Part shown: piece after piece, positions 20,950-32,165 of the stretch
How positions within the stretch are numbered: position 1 is the first letter of the stretch
How the letters are laid out: each line of letters begins with the position of its first letter
NCBI GenBank assembly: GCA_016271365.2
Contig: CM057459.1
Location: 494,277,501-494,341,500, forward strand
DNA: 64,000 bases
Direction: 5' to 3'
Source of the DNA: Neoceratodus forsteri
Taxonomy: Eukaryota; Chordata; Ceratodontiformes; Ceratodontidae
Made by a program: the position numbers and the translations under genes
The notes under the pieces: model-generated
Databases searched by the model: none
What the model was told of the DNA's origin: nothing
What the model saw: the letters and a program-made list of their open reading frames with translations, nothing else

Positions 20950-23450
20950 AATCCAGTCATGTTTTTAATTCCATTTTATTTTTACTAATAACTACCAATT
21001 CTGGCAAATTATTCCATAGGATGATTACATGCTGAATGAAAAACCTGACCCTTAATGATGTCCTAAATGTTACGCTTCTGACCTGTAATGCATGACCGCG
21101 TGGGCTAATATTTGTTTCCTTAAAGTCCGAATTCATTTCCATCATCAGGTATGGATCCTGGACAATATCAAGTGATTACATTAAGTCACATCTTAATCTT
21201 CTCATTTCAAGAGGTATAAATTTTGGTGAAGCAAGATGGGATTCATATGACCAATTTAATAGACTTTCAATGCATTTTATAAATCTTCTTCTTTTAATTT
21301 GTTCTGTTTTTGTAATATTTTGAACAAGATGTGGACTCCACACTTGACTTGCATAGTCTAACTGTGGTCTTAAATAAGATATATGGATTAGCAGAATAAC
21401 ATCTTGTTAACATAACAGATAGAGGGTTTTTACTATCTAAAGGGAGTAAACAGGGTCAGCCTAAATAGGGTATTCCAGCTAAGGGAGGAGGGGGCCACCA
21501 GGGGGCACTCCATGAGGCTGGTTGGAGGAAGACTCAGGGGGGAGACTAGGAGACACTACTTCACTGAGAGGGTGGTGGACCACTGGAATGCACTGCCTGT
21601 GTAACTAGTGGCTGTTAATACAGTGGAGGGATTCAAGAGTGGCTGGGACAGGTATAAGGGGAAGGTAAAACTGAGTAATGCCAGACCTGGAGGTGTAACT
21701 CTGATGAGGGATGGGGTCGGGGGGGGGGGATTTACGGGAGAGATGGGGAGGGCAGCAACGGTGTCTTGACTGGGTGCTGATTTTCGAGCAGACTCGATAG
21801 ACCATTAGGCCTACTCTGCTAGCATATTAGTATGTTAGTATGTTCTCTACTTTTAATGTGTTTTTTTTTTATTCACTATAATATTTAGTTTGCTTTAGCT
21901 ATTATTGAAGTGCACTGGTTTTCAAATTTTAATGAATTTGTCATTATAACACCTAGATCTTTCTCTTCTGTGACAACTTGCAATGTTTTGTTATCTAATA
22001 TATACTTTTGTTGTGGATTATTCTTTCCTAGATGTATAACATGGCACTTATCCAGGTTGTAACTCATCCCCTCATCTGTAAGCCCAGCTATAAGATCTTG
22101 TCAGGATCTGACTGAATGAGACTTGTTCCTTCGTTGGTACTGCATGGGCCAGCTAGTTTGCTATTGTCAGCATATTTTGATGACCAACTGCACTCATCTG
22201 TGTTCATATCGGAGATGAATAGGGAAAAAAAAATAATAGGTCCCAACACCGAGCCCTGAGGTACTCCACCAGTCACATTTCCCTTGGTGCGAAATGTGAC
22301 CATTGATTGTTTGAGACCTACTGTGGAACCAGTTTTTGAACCAGTTGATTATGTATTTTAATTTATAAATGTATAATTTTATCTATTATGGCCCTATGTG
22401 GTACATTCTTGAAGACCTTAATGAAATTAATGTGTATGATATTGTCTGAAGTTTTGTTGTCAAGAACTTTAGTTACTTTTTCACAAAACAGATCAATAGA
22501 TTTGTCACACATGAACAGCCTGGGGTAAATCCATGTTGTTCATTACCAATACTGTTTGCTCTGCCTAAATGTTGTTAAATGTTGTTTAATTGTATCTGTC
22601 AGAACTGATTCTAAGATTTCCCCCAGGACTGATGTTAAACGAATTGGACAGTAGTTATTAATGCCACCTTTGGAACCCTGTTTGAATATCGGTGCGACGT
22701 CCGCCATTCTTCGATCATTTGGTGCAATACCTGCCTTCACTGATTTATTATACAGTATAGCAAGGGGAGAAAGAATTTTGGTTCCCATAAGTTTTAACAT
22801 TTTTGGGGTTACTTGATTAGGACATGGGAGCTGTAATCTTAATTTGTTTTAATCTTTTCTATAATATCCATTGGATGAAATTTAATAATGGGATTTCTGA
22901 TTGTATTAATATTTGGAATGTAACTAATGTTGTTTGAGAAAACAGAAGTAGTCATTATATTAGTTTGCAATTTGTTTTTGGACATGCAATAGTGTTACCA
23001 TTTTTTAATAGGGGTCTTATTTTTGTATTACTTTTTTAATTAATTTATGTAGCTAAAATGTTTACTGTTATGTTTTATTAGCATATTTTGCTAAATTATG
23101 CTGCTTTGCCAAATCTTGTGGCTTGCCATTTTGCTTTCTTTATCTTGTGCTTACACAGCTTAAGTATATATTTATATTGACTCCAGTCTTCATCTGACTT
23201 TGCTTTGAGAAGTTTGTTATATTGCCGTGTTTTTTTTCTTAATTAATCTTTTAACTGACTTGGTTTGCAATTTTGGTTTTAATCCCTTGTGATTGTATTT
23301 TTGACCTTGGTGATGTACCTGTCACAGATGGATTTAATGATATACTTAATTCTGTGCCATGATTTGTCCACAGATGCAGCCTTTAGTTCCTCTTCCCAGT
23401 TAAATTTACTAACATTGCTCTGTATTTCAGTTGTATTTGTTTCTCATTCT
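20950..23450 (-). pseudogene. Rex1/CR1-like LINE RT, minus strand, split by a CR1 tail
   Basis: From high to low coordinate: LSPLAILYNKSVKAGIAPNDRRMADVAPIF and LTSVLGEILESVLTD (22543-22800), GGVPQGSVLGPIIF and SKYADNSKLAG (22088-22303; catalytic YADD decayed to YADN), and LDKCHVIHLGKNNP and EEKDLGVIMT (21885-22067). Then, below the inserted CR1 tail (21440-21845), come EMRRLRCDLMYL, RGHALQVRSVTFRTSLRVRFF and LWNNLPELVV (20957-21430). Motif order and the RG-HA-x-x-V end fit a Rex1- or CR1-type RT distinct from the abundant CR1 family here. The part above 22800 is AT-rich and very degenerate, so that edge is approximate. Confidence 0.8.
21440..21845 (+). mobile_element. CR1-type LINE 3' end inserted in the Rex1-like LINE
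   Basis: It reads RRRHYFTERVVDHWNALP-type remnants (TRRHYFTERVVDHWNALPV around 21545-21600) and ends with repeated TAGTATGT units at 21826-21843. It interrupts the minus-strand RT between 21885 and 21430, so it inserted later. No obvious target duplication, as is usual for CR1. Confidence 0.85.
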
Positions 23451-24021
23451 CAGAAGTCATGAGTGCCATGTAGTAAGGTACATCGTTTACCAAATCTTTT
23501 ACAATTAAATTTGCAAACTGGCTAATTTAGCTCCTTTAGCAGGCAGCTCCTTGATGTGAGCAGCCCACTCAGCTGTGCCACCACTGCATTTTCATTTCAC
23601 TGCTCCCATTCAGCTCTGCCACTGCCACTCCCCCAGTGCACTGTTCCACTCTACTCTGCCACTGCAGCACCTCCAGTGCACTGGTCCTATGACACACAGT
23701 GAGCATTCTGTGTCCTCAGCCTCTAACAGTCCCTGGAGTGCAATCTTAAAGGTATCACTTCACATGCTATAGAGATACATTGGAAAAACATATATTTGTT
23801 CAGTCTCTGTAAGTGACTGAAAGACGTTTTCTTGGCTGCTGACAGCAGCCTTAAAAATGAAGGCCAGCCTGACAGTCTTCTGATAAGAGTGCTTACCTGC
23901 AACAAGTGGGACTTTGGCTTGCATATTGAAACTGAAAATAGTCCCCAGCAGATGTGTGATGCTTCCAGGGAGGTATATGTAAGCAAAACAGCAAAAATGG
24001 GTGCACATGCCACTATGAACC
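23451..24021. other. Unassigned
   Basis: No recognisable element. Open frames at 23723-24023 (minus) lack domain signatures. Confidence 0.5.
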
Positions 24022-25105
24022 ACAGACTACAATAAAATGATTACCTTATTAAGTGCTCATATTGGGAGCCCAACACCCCTATGCAGCATCAAATAAGACT
24101 TCATCAGGAGGCGGTGTTGGGAGATTACAGCCTCCATTAAATGCACAATGTCATGAATATTCATTAGTGGTACATTTCTCACAACCTCATGCTTTAAAAC
24201 ATGAAACTTGTTAAGGAGACACATAACCAGTAAATACTAGTGCAAAACAAACTGTATTACAACATTAAAAAAAATTTCCCTATCTTACTAAAAACCTCCT
24301 TAATTACATACACATACTGTAGAAGCATAATCATCACCCTGTACTGTACTAATGTATAGACACCCTGTTCATTACTCCATGTACAGAGGACGTTACTATG
24401 AATTATCATCATATGATATTTAATCCCAGGGGTTCATAAATAAAGAAACAGTATATTCTATGAGAACATTTGTCATGCAATATCACATTAGATATATTTC
24501 AGTTCCTTAAAGATAAATACACCCACCCAGAAAACAGAGTAACTTCTCTTTATTCCAGAATAACTCCACAATGACAAGCTGCACACTCAGTATACATTTA
24601 TGCTTCCAGTGATATTTCTCTTTAGTCAGAAGGCACACGCAAAATGGTCATAGTAGTCTCAGTAAAAAACATTTTATTGATAGGTTAAAACACACCATTG
24701 TTTCTTCATGGATAAAAAGAAAAACCTTTCTTTATTAACCAAAAAATCTCTCAAAAACCTTATGAAAAGCCATACTTAGTGCACAAAATACAAAACTACA
24801 AATATTATACATACCAAATAAACATATGCAACATCATGCATACATAGTAAATTATGCGCAAAAACCTAACTAGCTTCCTGGGGATAAGCTTCCACTGTTG
24901 GCATGCTACAATCAGTAAAACTAAAGATGCATGCAGATAATATAAAGTCTGGTTAAGAACTCAAACGCATTACAACAATGGTATAAAATCCATTTCAGTG
25001 CTCAGACCTGCAGGGTACATGATATTTAACAAAACACCTATTTAGTTTCTTTCTTTAAAAACATTCTCAGCCTGACCTCCTCCCACCCCTTCATAGGCAG
25101 GTGCA
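24022..25105 (-). repeat. Left pLTR (inverted copy)
   Basis: The reverse complement aligns by eye, with substitutions and small indels, to 32325-33021 and then directly on to 35616-35966. Shared words include CAGACTTTATATTATCTGC, TTTTACTGATTGTAGC, AACCTATCAATAAAATGTTTT and TTTTGCACTAGTATTTACTGG. The inner end includes the very end of the nuclease reading frame, so the pLTR overlaps coding sequence. Confidence 0.88.
24069..24121 (-). ncRNA. Hammerhead-ribozyme-like relic in left pLTR
   Basis: On the minus strand a CTGATGA core word (24101-24107) is enclosed by a perfect 9-bp helix, CCCAACACC/GGTGTTGGG, with AGTC..GAT as a weak stem II. Penelope-like pLTRs are known to carry minimal type I hammerhead ribozymes with this layout. 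The second core element (GAAA) reads TGCATA here, so this copy is probably inactive. The homologous site in the right arm (35856-35910) has the better stem II but a decayed first core. Confidence 0.5.
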
Positions 25106-25496
25106 TGATCCAGAAGTCTGAATAAGAAAGCAGAGATGGTGCTCCCCTGGTAAGCCCTAAAGTGGTCACTCAGAGCATATTCAGAATTTCAAAAGAATTG
25201 AAACTAATTGTAAAGAGGGCTAAGGTTGGTGGGGACTGATTTCTGAATGAGAAGCAGTATTTCTGGTAGTGGAATTTCCAGTCACATGTACCCTGTATAC
25301 TTTGCCCAAGGTTCAGAAATCTGTACAGGACCCTCCTGGGCCACCTATAGTTTCTGGTCTGAGGTCACTCTGTAAAGATCCCTCCAGATTTGTGGACCAG
25401 TATCTGAAAGGGATTATGAAAAAAGTACCTAGTTATGGCTGTGATTCAGTGTACATAATTAACAAAATTGAATGCTATCCATGGAATGAAAATTTG
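25106..25496 (+). pseudogene. Penelope-like RT, N-terminal part
   Basis: From 25269 the frame reads YTLPKVQKSVQDPPGPPIVSG, FVDQYLKGIMKKVPSY and DSVYIINKIE. This is the start of a Penelope RT (LPK-hKs-x-PPG-RPIVSG, then VD-x-x-L and PSY-x-x-D). Upstream to 25106 the sequence is degenerate but still Penelope-like (EKEAVFLVVE-type residues out of frame). It stops at the CR1 insertion near 25500 and resumes at 30793 with TIDIS. GIY-YIG-type Penelope RTs prime at nicked DNA. Confidence 0.85.
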
Positions 25497-25599
25497 TTTA
25501 AATGGTATGGATGTATAGGGACTTGTGGCAAAGGCTGAAAGAGGCAAGAGTGGTCAGGAGGTGGTTTGGGAGAACACAAAGGAATATGAAAGCAGGGAA

Positions 25600-26671
25600 G
25601 GAGGTACAGGGTTGGGCAGGAGAGAGGCTCCAGCAGGCTTGGATAGGGGACACAAGAGGGGCCATGGGTACTGTCAGGAGGTCAGAAAAAAATGTTCAAA
25701 GCTGACATGAAAGGGGAGTGAAGGGGAAGGAGCACAAGCAGGAAAAAGGCAGAAGGCATAGAGCATGAGAACAGATTTGCACCACTAACATCACTTAAAG
25801 TGGATGAGAATAAGGAAATTGGAGCAGAGGTGGACTCTTGGGGGAATGGGGGAGGCTGACACAATGGAGGGCGTAGTAGACATGAGGAGCTGGGTCGTCC
25901 TGTCACAAAAAAAGAAGGAAGAGAGCAAAAGAAAGGACAAGGGCGCTGAGGAGTATTCACCCCAAAGAGGGCAGACCCTCTGGAGAGAGGGAACAGTGAA
26001 AGGATGCTTAGGGGAACCAAAACAGGATGGAAATAGGGGAGTGACCTGAGCACAGGAAACATCAGGCAAGGCAAGGGAAAGGGCAGGAAAAGGGAGGAGA
26101 AGGAACATGCAGATGGAGGAGTAGGAGGAGGTGGTTTTAAAGGGAATAACTGTGGGAAGCTGGAACCAAGTAGTGAGGAGGGGAAGTTAAGTACTCGGCG
26201 GGGGGGGGGGATACAAGAGCCAAGGAGGGAAGCAGGACTAGTGAAATAAAGGAAATGCATGGGACTGGGAACTTGGCAGAGGAGAAATACAAGCGAAAGG
26301 TAATAGAAGAAAGGGTCTTACTTGTTGGGGATTCAATAATAAAAGGAATTTTTTGGAGGGCAGGGGGGGTCAGAAACAGTACAATATGGGTCGAGTGCCT
26401 ACCAGGTAAGACAGTTGCAGAGGTCATACACTATATCCCATCTGGGGTGAGACAGCAGGATGGGAAAACACACCTGGTTTTCTACCTTGGAACAAATGAC
26501 TTTGCAGGACATAGTTTACTGGAGGTGCAGGCAAGCTTTAGGGCACTTGCTAGATACTGCAGCAGCTGGGGGTTCAGATCTGTGGCCTTTTCAGAGGTCC
26601 TGCCCGTACCCAGGGCAAGCACAGACAGGCAACTGAGGATTGAGGAATTTAATAAGTGGCTTGCAGGATGA
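25600..26671 (+). pseudogene. CR1 ORF1 with SGNH esterase domain
   Basis: The C-terminal 138 residues (26255-26671) read RVLLVGDSIIKGIF with the catalytic GDS Ser, VECLPGKTVAEV, LVFYLGTNDFAG with the GxND block, and a long helix ending in SEVLPVPRASTDRQLRIEEFN. This is the esterase domain known from CR1 ORF1 proteins. The N-terminal part (25600-26250) is Lys/Glu/Arg-rich and frameshifted with stops. ORF1 proteins bind LINE RNA; the esterase role is not settled. Confidence 0.85.
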
Positions 26672-27824
26672 TGTGAACAGATGTAATACAGATTAGTAGG
26701 GGACTGGGGAATAACATGGTGCGATGAGAGTCTATTTGTCCTGGATAGACTGTACCTGAACAGGGAGGGAGCAGCAGTGCTAAAGAGCAAGCTAGAGGAT
26801 TTCTTTCAACAAAACTATAATTTAAACTAAATTGGGGGGTGGGGAACAAACCCATGCCATGAAACTGGAGCAATGAGGGCCTACCAGCCTCCCTCCAGGA
26901 TGGAAAAAAACAGGCTAGAGGAGTTGGGAAGGTAACAAGCACCAGGCACAGCAGAATGGGCCCAGCAAGTGGAAAGCCATATGTACCAATGCTAGAAGCC
27001 TGGGTAATGAGATTCCAGATTTGGCAGCAGTCATGGCTGAGGCGGATCAGGACTTCTTGGGAATCACGGATATACGGGGACATAAGGGCAATGACTGGGA
27101 CATGCCAATACTAGGATATGTACTTTTTAGGAAAGACAGAGTGGGTAAGGGTGGGGGTTTTCCTTATATGTGAAGGGACACATTAAGACTACGGAATTTA
27201 GGGTAGGAGGTGAAGGGAGGAGGCTCTGTGGGACTCACTGGACACAGAGAAGGGAGACGTCATACTCACCAGGGTGATATAAAGGTCATCAATGCAACAG
27301 GATACGGTGGATAGGACAATAATGGAGGAAATCCAGAGGATGGCACACAGAGAGGAGGTGCTGCTGATGGGGAACTTCAACTTGTTGGTTGTGGATAGGG
27401 GCACCCCATCAGCAGCATCCGCTAGTAGCAAGGGAATCATGGACTCCCTACAGGGAGCACTCATGAAGCAGCTGGTTAGAGAATCGACTGGGAGATGGAG
27501 GCAATCCTAGATTTGATTGTTGCCAATGGGGATAGAGCGGGTGAGATATCTGTGGTAGAGAATCTGGGTATGAGTGACCACAACACTGTCTGGTTCACAG
27601 TAAAAATGACTGCTGAGGTCCATCAGCCCAGAGTGAAGGTCCTAGACTTTAGGTGAGCAGACTTTCAGAAAATGGGGGAAAGCACAAAACAAGCATTAGC
27701 AAGGGTGGGGGGGGACTCAAGGGGTGTAGGAAATGTGGGGCCAAATAAAAGGGGCAATAGTGGAGGCCACTAGCCTATGTGTCAGGAGGATAAACAAAAA
27801 TAGGAATAAAAGGAAGCCACTTAA

Positions 27825-28252
27825 TCTAACCCTTGGTCATGCCTTATTGCTTAACAGTCTGTTAATCACCCCCTATAGGTGCCATATTGCCCCTAGGGGG
27901 TGATTAACTGACTGTTAATCTAACTCCTGGGAGTGCCTTATTGCTTTTTTTAAAAATCATTCCAAAAGAAAACTGTTAAAAGTATACTATTTGAATGTTT
28001 TCCTCATTTACAGAGAGATTTTTAATAAAATAGTTCTTCCACCAACACTTTAAGAATGCCGATTCAAAATCAGAATGCAGCATTCCAATCATTCAGCAGT
28101 GATAGAGGATGGAATGCTGATAGAAAGAATCCACGTGCCATAGTGATCAGGCTGCACGTGACAGTGCAACAGGGATTAATGTAAGGCTGTTGGAATCCTA
28201 ACAGCAAATCAGACTGCAGCATTTCTGAGACCCTCTTTATAATCTGGTTTAA
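27825..28252. mobile_element. Unidentified insertion in CR1 ORF2 with palindrome
   Basis: CR1 ORF2 reads NRNKRKP up to about 27823 and resumes FNRDVEEMVRAKRKA at 28253, so about 430 bp is foreign. It contains a palindrome: GTTAATCACCCCCTA (27870-27884) and its exact inverse TAGGGGGTGATTAAC, with TTAACAGTC/GACTGTTAA outside it. The word TTAATCTAAC..GCCTTATTGC occurs twice, 92 bases apart. I could not match termini or a target duplication. Likely a non-autonomous DNA element. Confidence 0.6.
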
Positions 28253-29724
28253 TAGGGATGTGGAAGAGATGGTCAGGGCAAAGAGAAAGGCGTTTAAGAG
28301 GTATAAGAGGTCATGGAGGGAGGAGGATAGGGTCATATACCAAGACAAACAGAATGAAGGCGATAAGGAGGTCAGGAGGGCAAAGGCAAGAACAGAAGAG
28401 AGAATTGCCAACACAGTCAAGGAGGGAGATAAAACCTTCCCCAGGAATGTGAGTGAGAGGAGGAAGTCAAAGGAGGGGATAGTCAGGCTGAAAAATGGAG
28501 AAGGGGAATCGGTGGAAGATGACCGAGGGAAGACAGAAATACTCAAAAGCTACTTCGGCTCCATTTTCACGATAGAAAAGTAGGAGACTTCAAGAAAATC
28601 AGGAAATGCGAGGAGGCGGGAAGGGGGTGACTCCAGTCCATTCCAGGTGGAGGATGTCCTGAGGGAGCTCCAAGGTTTGAAGATGGGTAATGCGATGGGG
28701 CCAGATGGAGTGCACCACAGTTTATTGAGGGAGCTTAGTAAGGTGCTGGCAGGACCATAAACCAGCCTCTTCAACAGATCATTGGAATCGGGGGAGATCC
28801 CTGATGACTGGAGAAGGGCAGATGTGGTCCACCTTCATAAAGGGGGAGATGAGAAGGAAGCAGGCAATTATAGGCCGGTGAGCTTGACATCGGTGGTGGG
28901 CAAGCTCATGGAGAGATTGCTAAAGAAGATGATCACTAGTTATCTAGAAGCGAAAGGCCTGCAGGACCAGTGGCAGCACTGCTTCACTAAGGGAAGGTCG
29001 TGTCAAACGAACTTGATAGAGTTCTTTGACGGGGTCACCAGGGTTCTAGATCGGGGGTGGTGATGGACATTGCATATCTAGATTTCAAAAAGGCATTCAA
29101 TTCTGAGCTGCACAGGAGACTACTGCACAAAATTAAATGCATTGGGCTGTGGCTGCTCATGGTTAGGTGTGTGCAAAACTGGCTGGAGGACAGGAGACAG
29201 AGAGTTATTGTTAATGGGGTACCATCAGGGGAGGGTATGGTTACCAGCGGAGTGCCTCAGGGGTCAGTGCTGGGGCCACTCCATTTCAACATATTTATCG
29301 GGGACACAGCGGAGGGGCTAGAGGGAAGAGTGCATCTATTTGCGGTTGACACAAAGGTCTGCAATAGACTGGACATGCCCAAGGGGGTTGAGAGCATGCA
29401 CAGAGATCTGGAGAAACTGGAGAAATGGTCCAGGGAATGGCAATTGTCTTTCAACACAAAAAAAATCCAAGATCATGCACTTAGGCAAGAAGAACCAAGG
29501 TGTGAAATACCATATGGGGGAGGCATGCCCCAGGGGTTATCGAGCTGGAAAGGGACCTTGGCATAATCATTCCATGGGACCTGAAGGTGGCAAAGCAATA
29601 TGAGAAGGCGGTGGCAAGGGCCAGTAGGATGCTGGGATGTATCGGCAGGGGAATAACTAGCAGGAAGAGGGAGGTCAGAATACCCTTGTGCAGACAGCTT
29701 GTCAGGCCTCACCTTAAGTATGGT

Positions 29725-30247
29725 CCGGCCCGTCCCGGGCTCAAGCGGTGGATTTCCACTTGCGGCGCCGCGCCGGGTTCGGGAGCGGACCCTTAGTCGC
29801 CGGAGGGCTGGCTGGGAGAAGGATCGGAAGTCCGCTGACTGCTCTCCTCTCCGGGGAGGTTGGGCAGCATCTGGGCGATGGGGATTCCTGGCGGAGGCCA
29901 GAGCACCCCACGCTGCCGAGCTTACGATTTGGAGGTAGGGCGGATGCGGGTGCATTGCACGACCCCGTCTCCCTAGGGAGAAAAACAGGAAAAGGGTAGA
30001 GCTGCCCCGCCGCCATGAATGAAGCCTACTGCGCTTCAATTTGCCTTCAGGCCGAGCCCCGACCCACTACAGTGCCCCGCGCGCATATGGGGAGCCGTAT
30101 GCTATGGCCCCACCGTGGGGAGTAAGCCATGGGGTATCGGGTGGCTGCAGCCGATCTGAAGGCAGAAGCCGGTGGCCCGTGACCGGGCAGATGAATAGGC
30201 GGCGGGGGGTTCCGAAAGGAGGAAAAAGTTAAATAAAAAAAAAAAAA
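29725..30247 (+). mobile_element. GC-rich insertion ending in poly(A), unidentified retrocopy
   Basis: CR1 sequence reads RPHLKYG up to 29724 and resumes as TATGGGGTCCAGTTCTGG (GVQFWRPYLRKDVDRME) at 30248. Between them is about 520 bp of GC- and CpG-rich sequence unlike its surroundings, ending in a run of 13 A. AAGTATGG on the left and AAGGTATGG on the right look like a short target duplication. This is the signature of target-primed retrotransposition of a polyadenylated RNA. I do not recognise the source; RNase P RNA and telomerase RNA do not match by eye. It has no long convincing frame. Confidence 0.7.
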
Positions 30248-30792
30248 GGTATGGGGTCCAGTTCTGGAGGCCATACCTCAGGAAGGATGTGGATAGGATG
30301 GAGCACATCCAGAGGAGGGTGACAAAAATGGTAAAGGGTCTTAGTCATCTGTCTTACAAGGAAAGGCTGAAGGACCTCAGCTGGTTCTCTCTTGAGCAAA
30401 GAAGGGAAAGGGAGGACATGATTGAGACCTTCAGATATAGCAAGGGTATTAACAGGGTGTCAGTAGGGGACATATTTTAGCTAAGGGAGCAATCAAAAAC
30501 AAGGGGACATGGTTTGCAGATAGTGAGGGGGGAGTTTCAGGGGAAACATCAGAAAATTCTACTTTTGGAGAGGGTGGTGGAAAAACTGGAACAGACTTCC
30601 AGAAGAAGTGGTGCAGGCAAGAACGGTGGAGGGATTTAAGAGAGTGTGCGATAGACACAAGGGGCTGTTAGACATGGGGAGGGGGAAGGGCGGACAGCAA
30701 TAACAAAATCCTAGCAGCATGCTAGGCATGCTGTGCAGACTGGGTGGGCCTGGCAGTCTATTTCTGCCAACACAGTCTATGTTTCTATGTGT

Positions 30793-31944
30793 TGGGTCAC
30801 CATTGATATAAGTTTGCGCAATATGGGTATCATACATGATCAAGGCATTAGAGCATATAAAGATTTCATGGCAGTTGATCAACCCCTTAGAGATGTTCCA
30901 CAGAAATATATTTTGGATTTACTGAGGTTTGTACTCGCACACGGTTACTTTCTATTTGATCAGAAAGTATATCTCCATCTTAGGGGTATAGCAATGGGGG
31001 CAGCATTAGCCCCCTTATATGCCAATATCTTCATGGAATGGTGGGAGGACCGGGTTGTTTTGCAGACTCCAAGCCCCACTTCAGACACATATGCACATGG
31101 CATTTTTTTCTGATGACATCTGGTGTGTCTGGGATGGGGGACGAGTCAGTGAAGGAGTTAGTTTGCTGTCTCCAGTAGTAATTCTTTAAAGATTTCCTGC
31201 ACATATAACAGGCATAGAACGGAGATTGAGTTCTTAGACATCAAGTTCTTGGTGGGGGAAGATATGCATGTTATATGTAAACCTTACAGGAAGCCAGTGG
31301 CTGTCAACAGTTTGCTGAGATTGAAAGTGCACACCCTTGGGACCTGGTCGACAGCATCCCTTATGGGCAGTTTTTAAGGATAAAGAAAATTGTTCCTTTG
31401 TGGACACCTATACAAAAGAAGCTCAGATGCTGTTAAGCAGGCTCAGAGAAAGAGGATACTCAGCAAAGGTCATACCAAGGGCTGCTGAAAAGGCTGAAAC
31501 AGTGCCTATGCCACACACTGCTGATCCCTAATAATAGGAAACAGGACAATAAAATGAAAGTGAATTTTGTTTTAAATTATAGTCTTGGAGCATCAGAAGT
31601 TGCCAACATTTTTAGAGATGGATGGCAAATTCTATCAAGAGATCCGGAGTTAGGGAAGGTAGTAGGCACTATACCAAGAATTTCATACATGAAATGGAAA
31701 AGCCTAAAAGACTGTTTAAGTAGCAGTGACTTTGTTAGACCTCATTGAACCGGAGCATCAGATAGAACAAGATTTTACATGTCATAGCTGTAACATCTGT
31801 CAGTATGTAGCAACTGGTTCTACATTGAAACATCAAGTTACTGGAGAGGATTATGACACAAAGTTCAGGATGAACTGTCGTACAAACTATATAGTCTATA
31901 TGGGGTAGTGCACCTGTGGCAAGCTCTACATGGGAAGAAAGGTG
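30793..31944 (+). pseudogene. Penelope-like RT (C-terminal) and start of GIY-YIG nuclease
   Basis: In order, across frames: TIDIS..IRAYKDF (30793), FLFDQKVYLHLRGIAMGAALAPLYANIFMEWWE (palm, with the QG-x-AMG-x-x-x-AP-x-YAN block), SDDIWCVW (31110; the catalytic DD), FLDIKFLVGED and YRKPVAVNSLL (31220-31310), QFLRIKKI (31370), WQILSRDPELGKVVGTIPRISY (31625-31700) and LKDCLSSSDF. Then a short linker to YIVYM..CTCGKLYMGRKV at 31891-31944, the GIY-YIG nuclease start. This is the full Penelope RT-to-nuclease order. The CR1 tail at 31945 cuts the nuclease. Confidence 0.9.
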
Positions 31945-32165
31945 ACATAGAAACAGGCTTTGACGGCAGACCGCTTGGCCCACCCAGTCTGCCCATTTCC
32001 TTACCTACTGGATAAGATGCAGATCCTAGTTAACCAACAGCCTACTTCCTCCTTCCCGCCACTATAATTGCCTTATGTCTGTCCCATGCATTCTTGAATG
32101 CCCTCAATGTTTTTGACCCCACGACCTCCTCAGGAAGGCCATTCCATGTGTCCACCACTCTCTCT
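31945..32165 (-). mobile_element. CR1-type LINE 3' tail inside GIY-YIG domain
   Basis: Begins CATAGAAACAGGCTTTGACGGCAGACCGCTTGGCCCACCCAGTCTGCCC, the reverse complement of the CR1 family 3' end, and ends near CCACCACTCTCTCTGTGAAA, the complement of FTERVV coding. It interrupts the Penelope nuclease, whose coding resumes with KDRIQEHA. Confidence 0.88.

Larger units (their letters stand above)
26950..30700 (+). pseudogene. CR1 ORF2: endonuclease and reverse transcriptase, broken
   Basis: Endonuclease: TNARSLGNEIPDL then FLGIT-D (26970-27080), where the catalytic Glu position reads as Asp/other, and LLMGNFNLLV at 27361-27390 (normally GDFN). RT: KAFKRYKR linker (28253 on); IPDDWRRADVVHLHKGGD and NYRPVSLTSVVGKLMERLL (28782-29063); YLDFKKAFNSELH, GVPQGSVLGPLHF and LFAVDTK (29057-29450; YADD-equivalent decayed). 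The C-terminal part resumes after the GC-rich insertion: DRMEHIQRRVTKMVKGLSHLSYKERL (30289 on) and EGISRGNIRKF-like residues. Several frameshifts. Confidence 0.87.
25500..30790 (+). mobile_element. CR1-group LINE, nearly complete, inserted in the Penelope RT
   Basis: Contains ORF1 with an esterase domain and ORF2 with endonuclease and RT, then a 3' end with CTATGTTTCTATG. It separates the two halves of the Penelope RT cleanly, so it inserted afterwards. It is interrupted by two foreign segments (27825-28252 and 29725-30247). The 5' end is uncertain because the boundary with Penelope sequence near 25496-25520 has no clear target duplication. Confidence 0.9.

Noticed and set aside
25682..26260. 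192-codon minus-strand frame opposite CR1 ORF1
   Set aside because: Shadow of the purine-rich ORF1 linker: Ser/Pro/Leu-rich low-complexity translation.
29473..30039. 188-codon minus-strand frame
   Set aside because: Spans the junction between CR1 and the GC-rich insertion, so it cannot be an ancestral gene.
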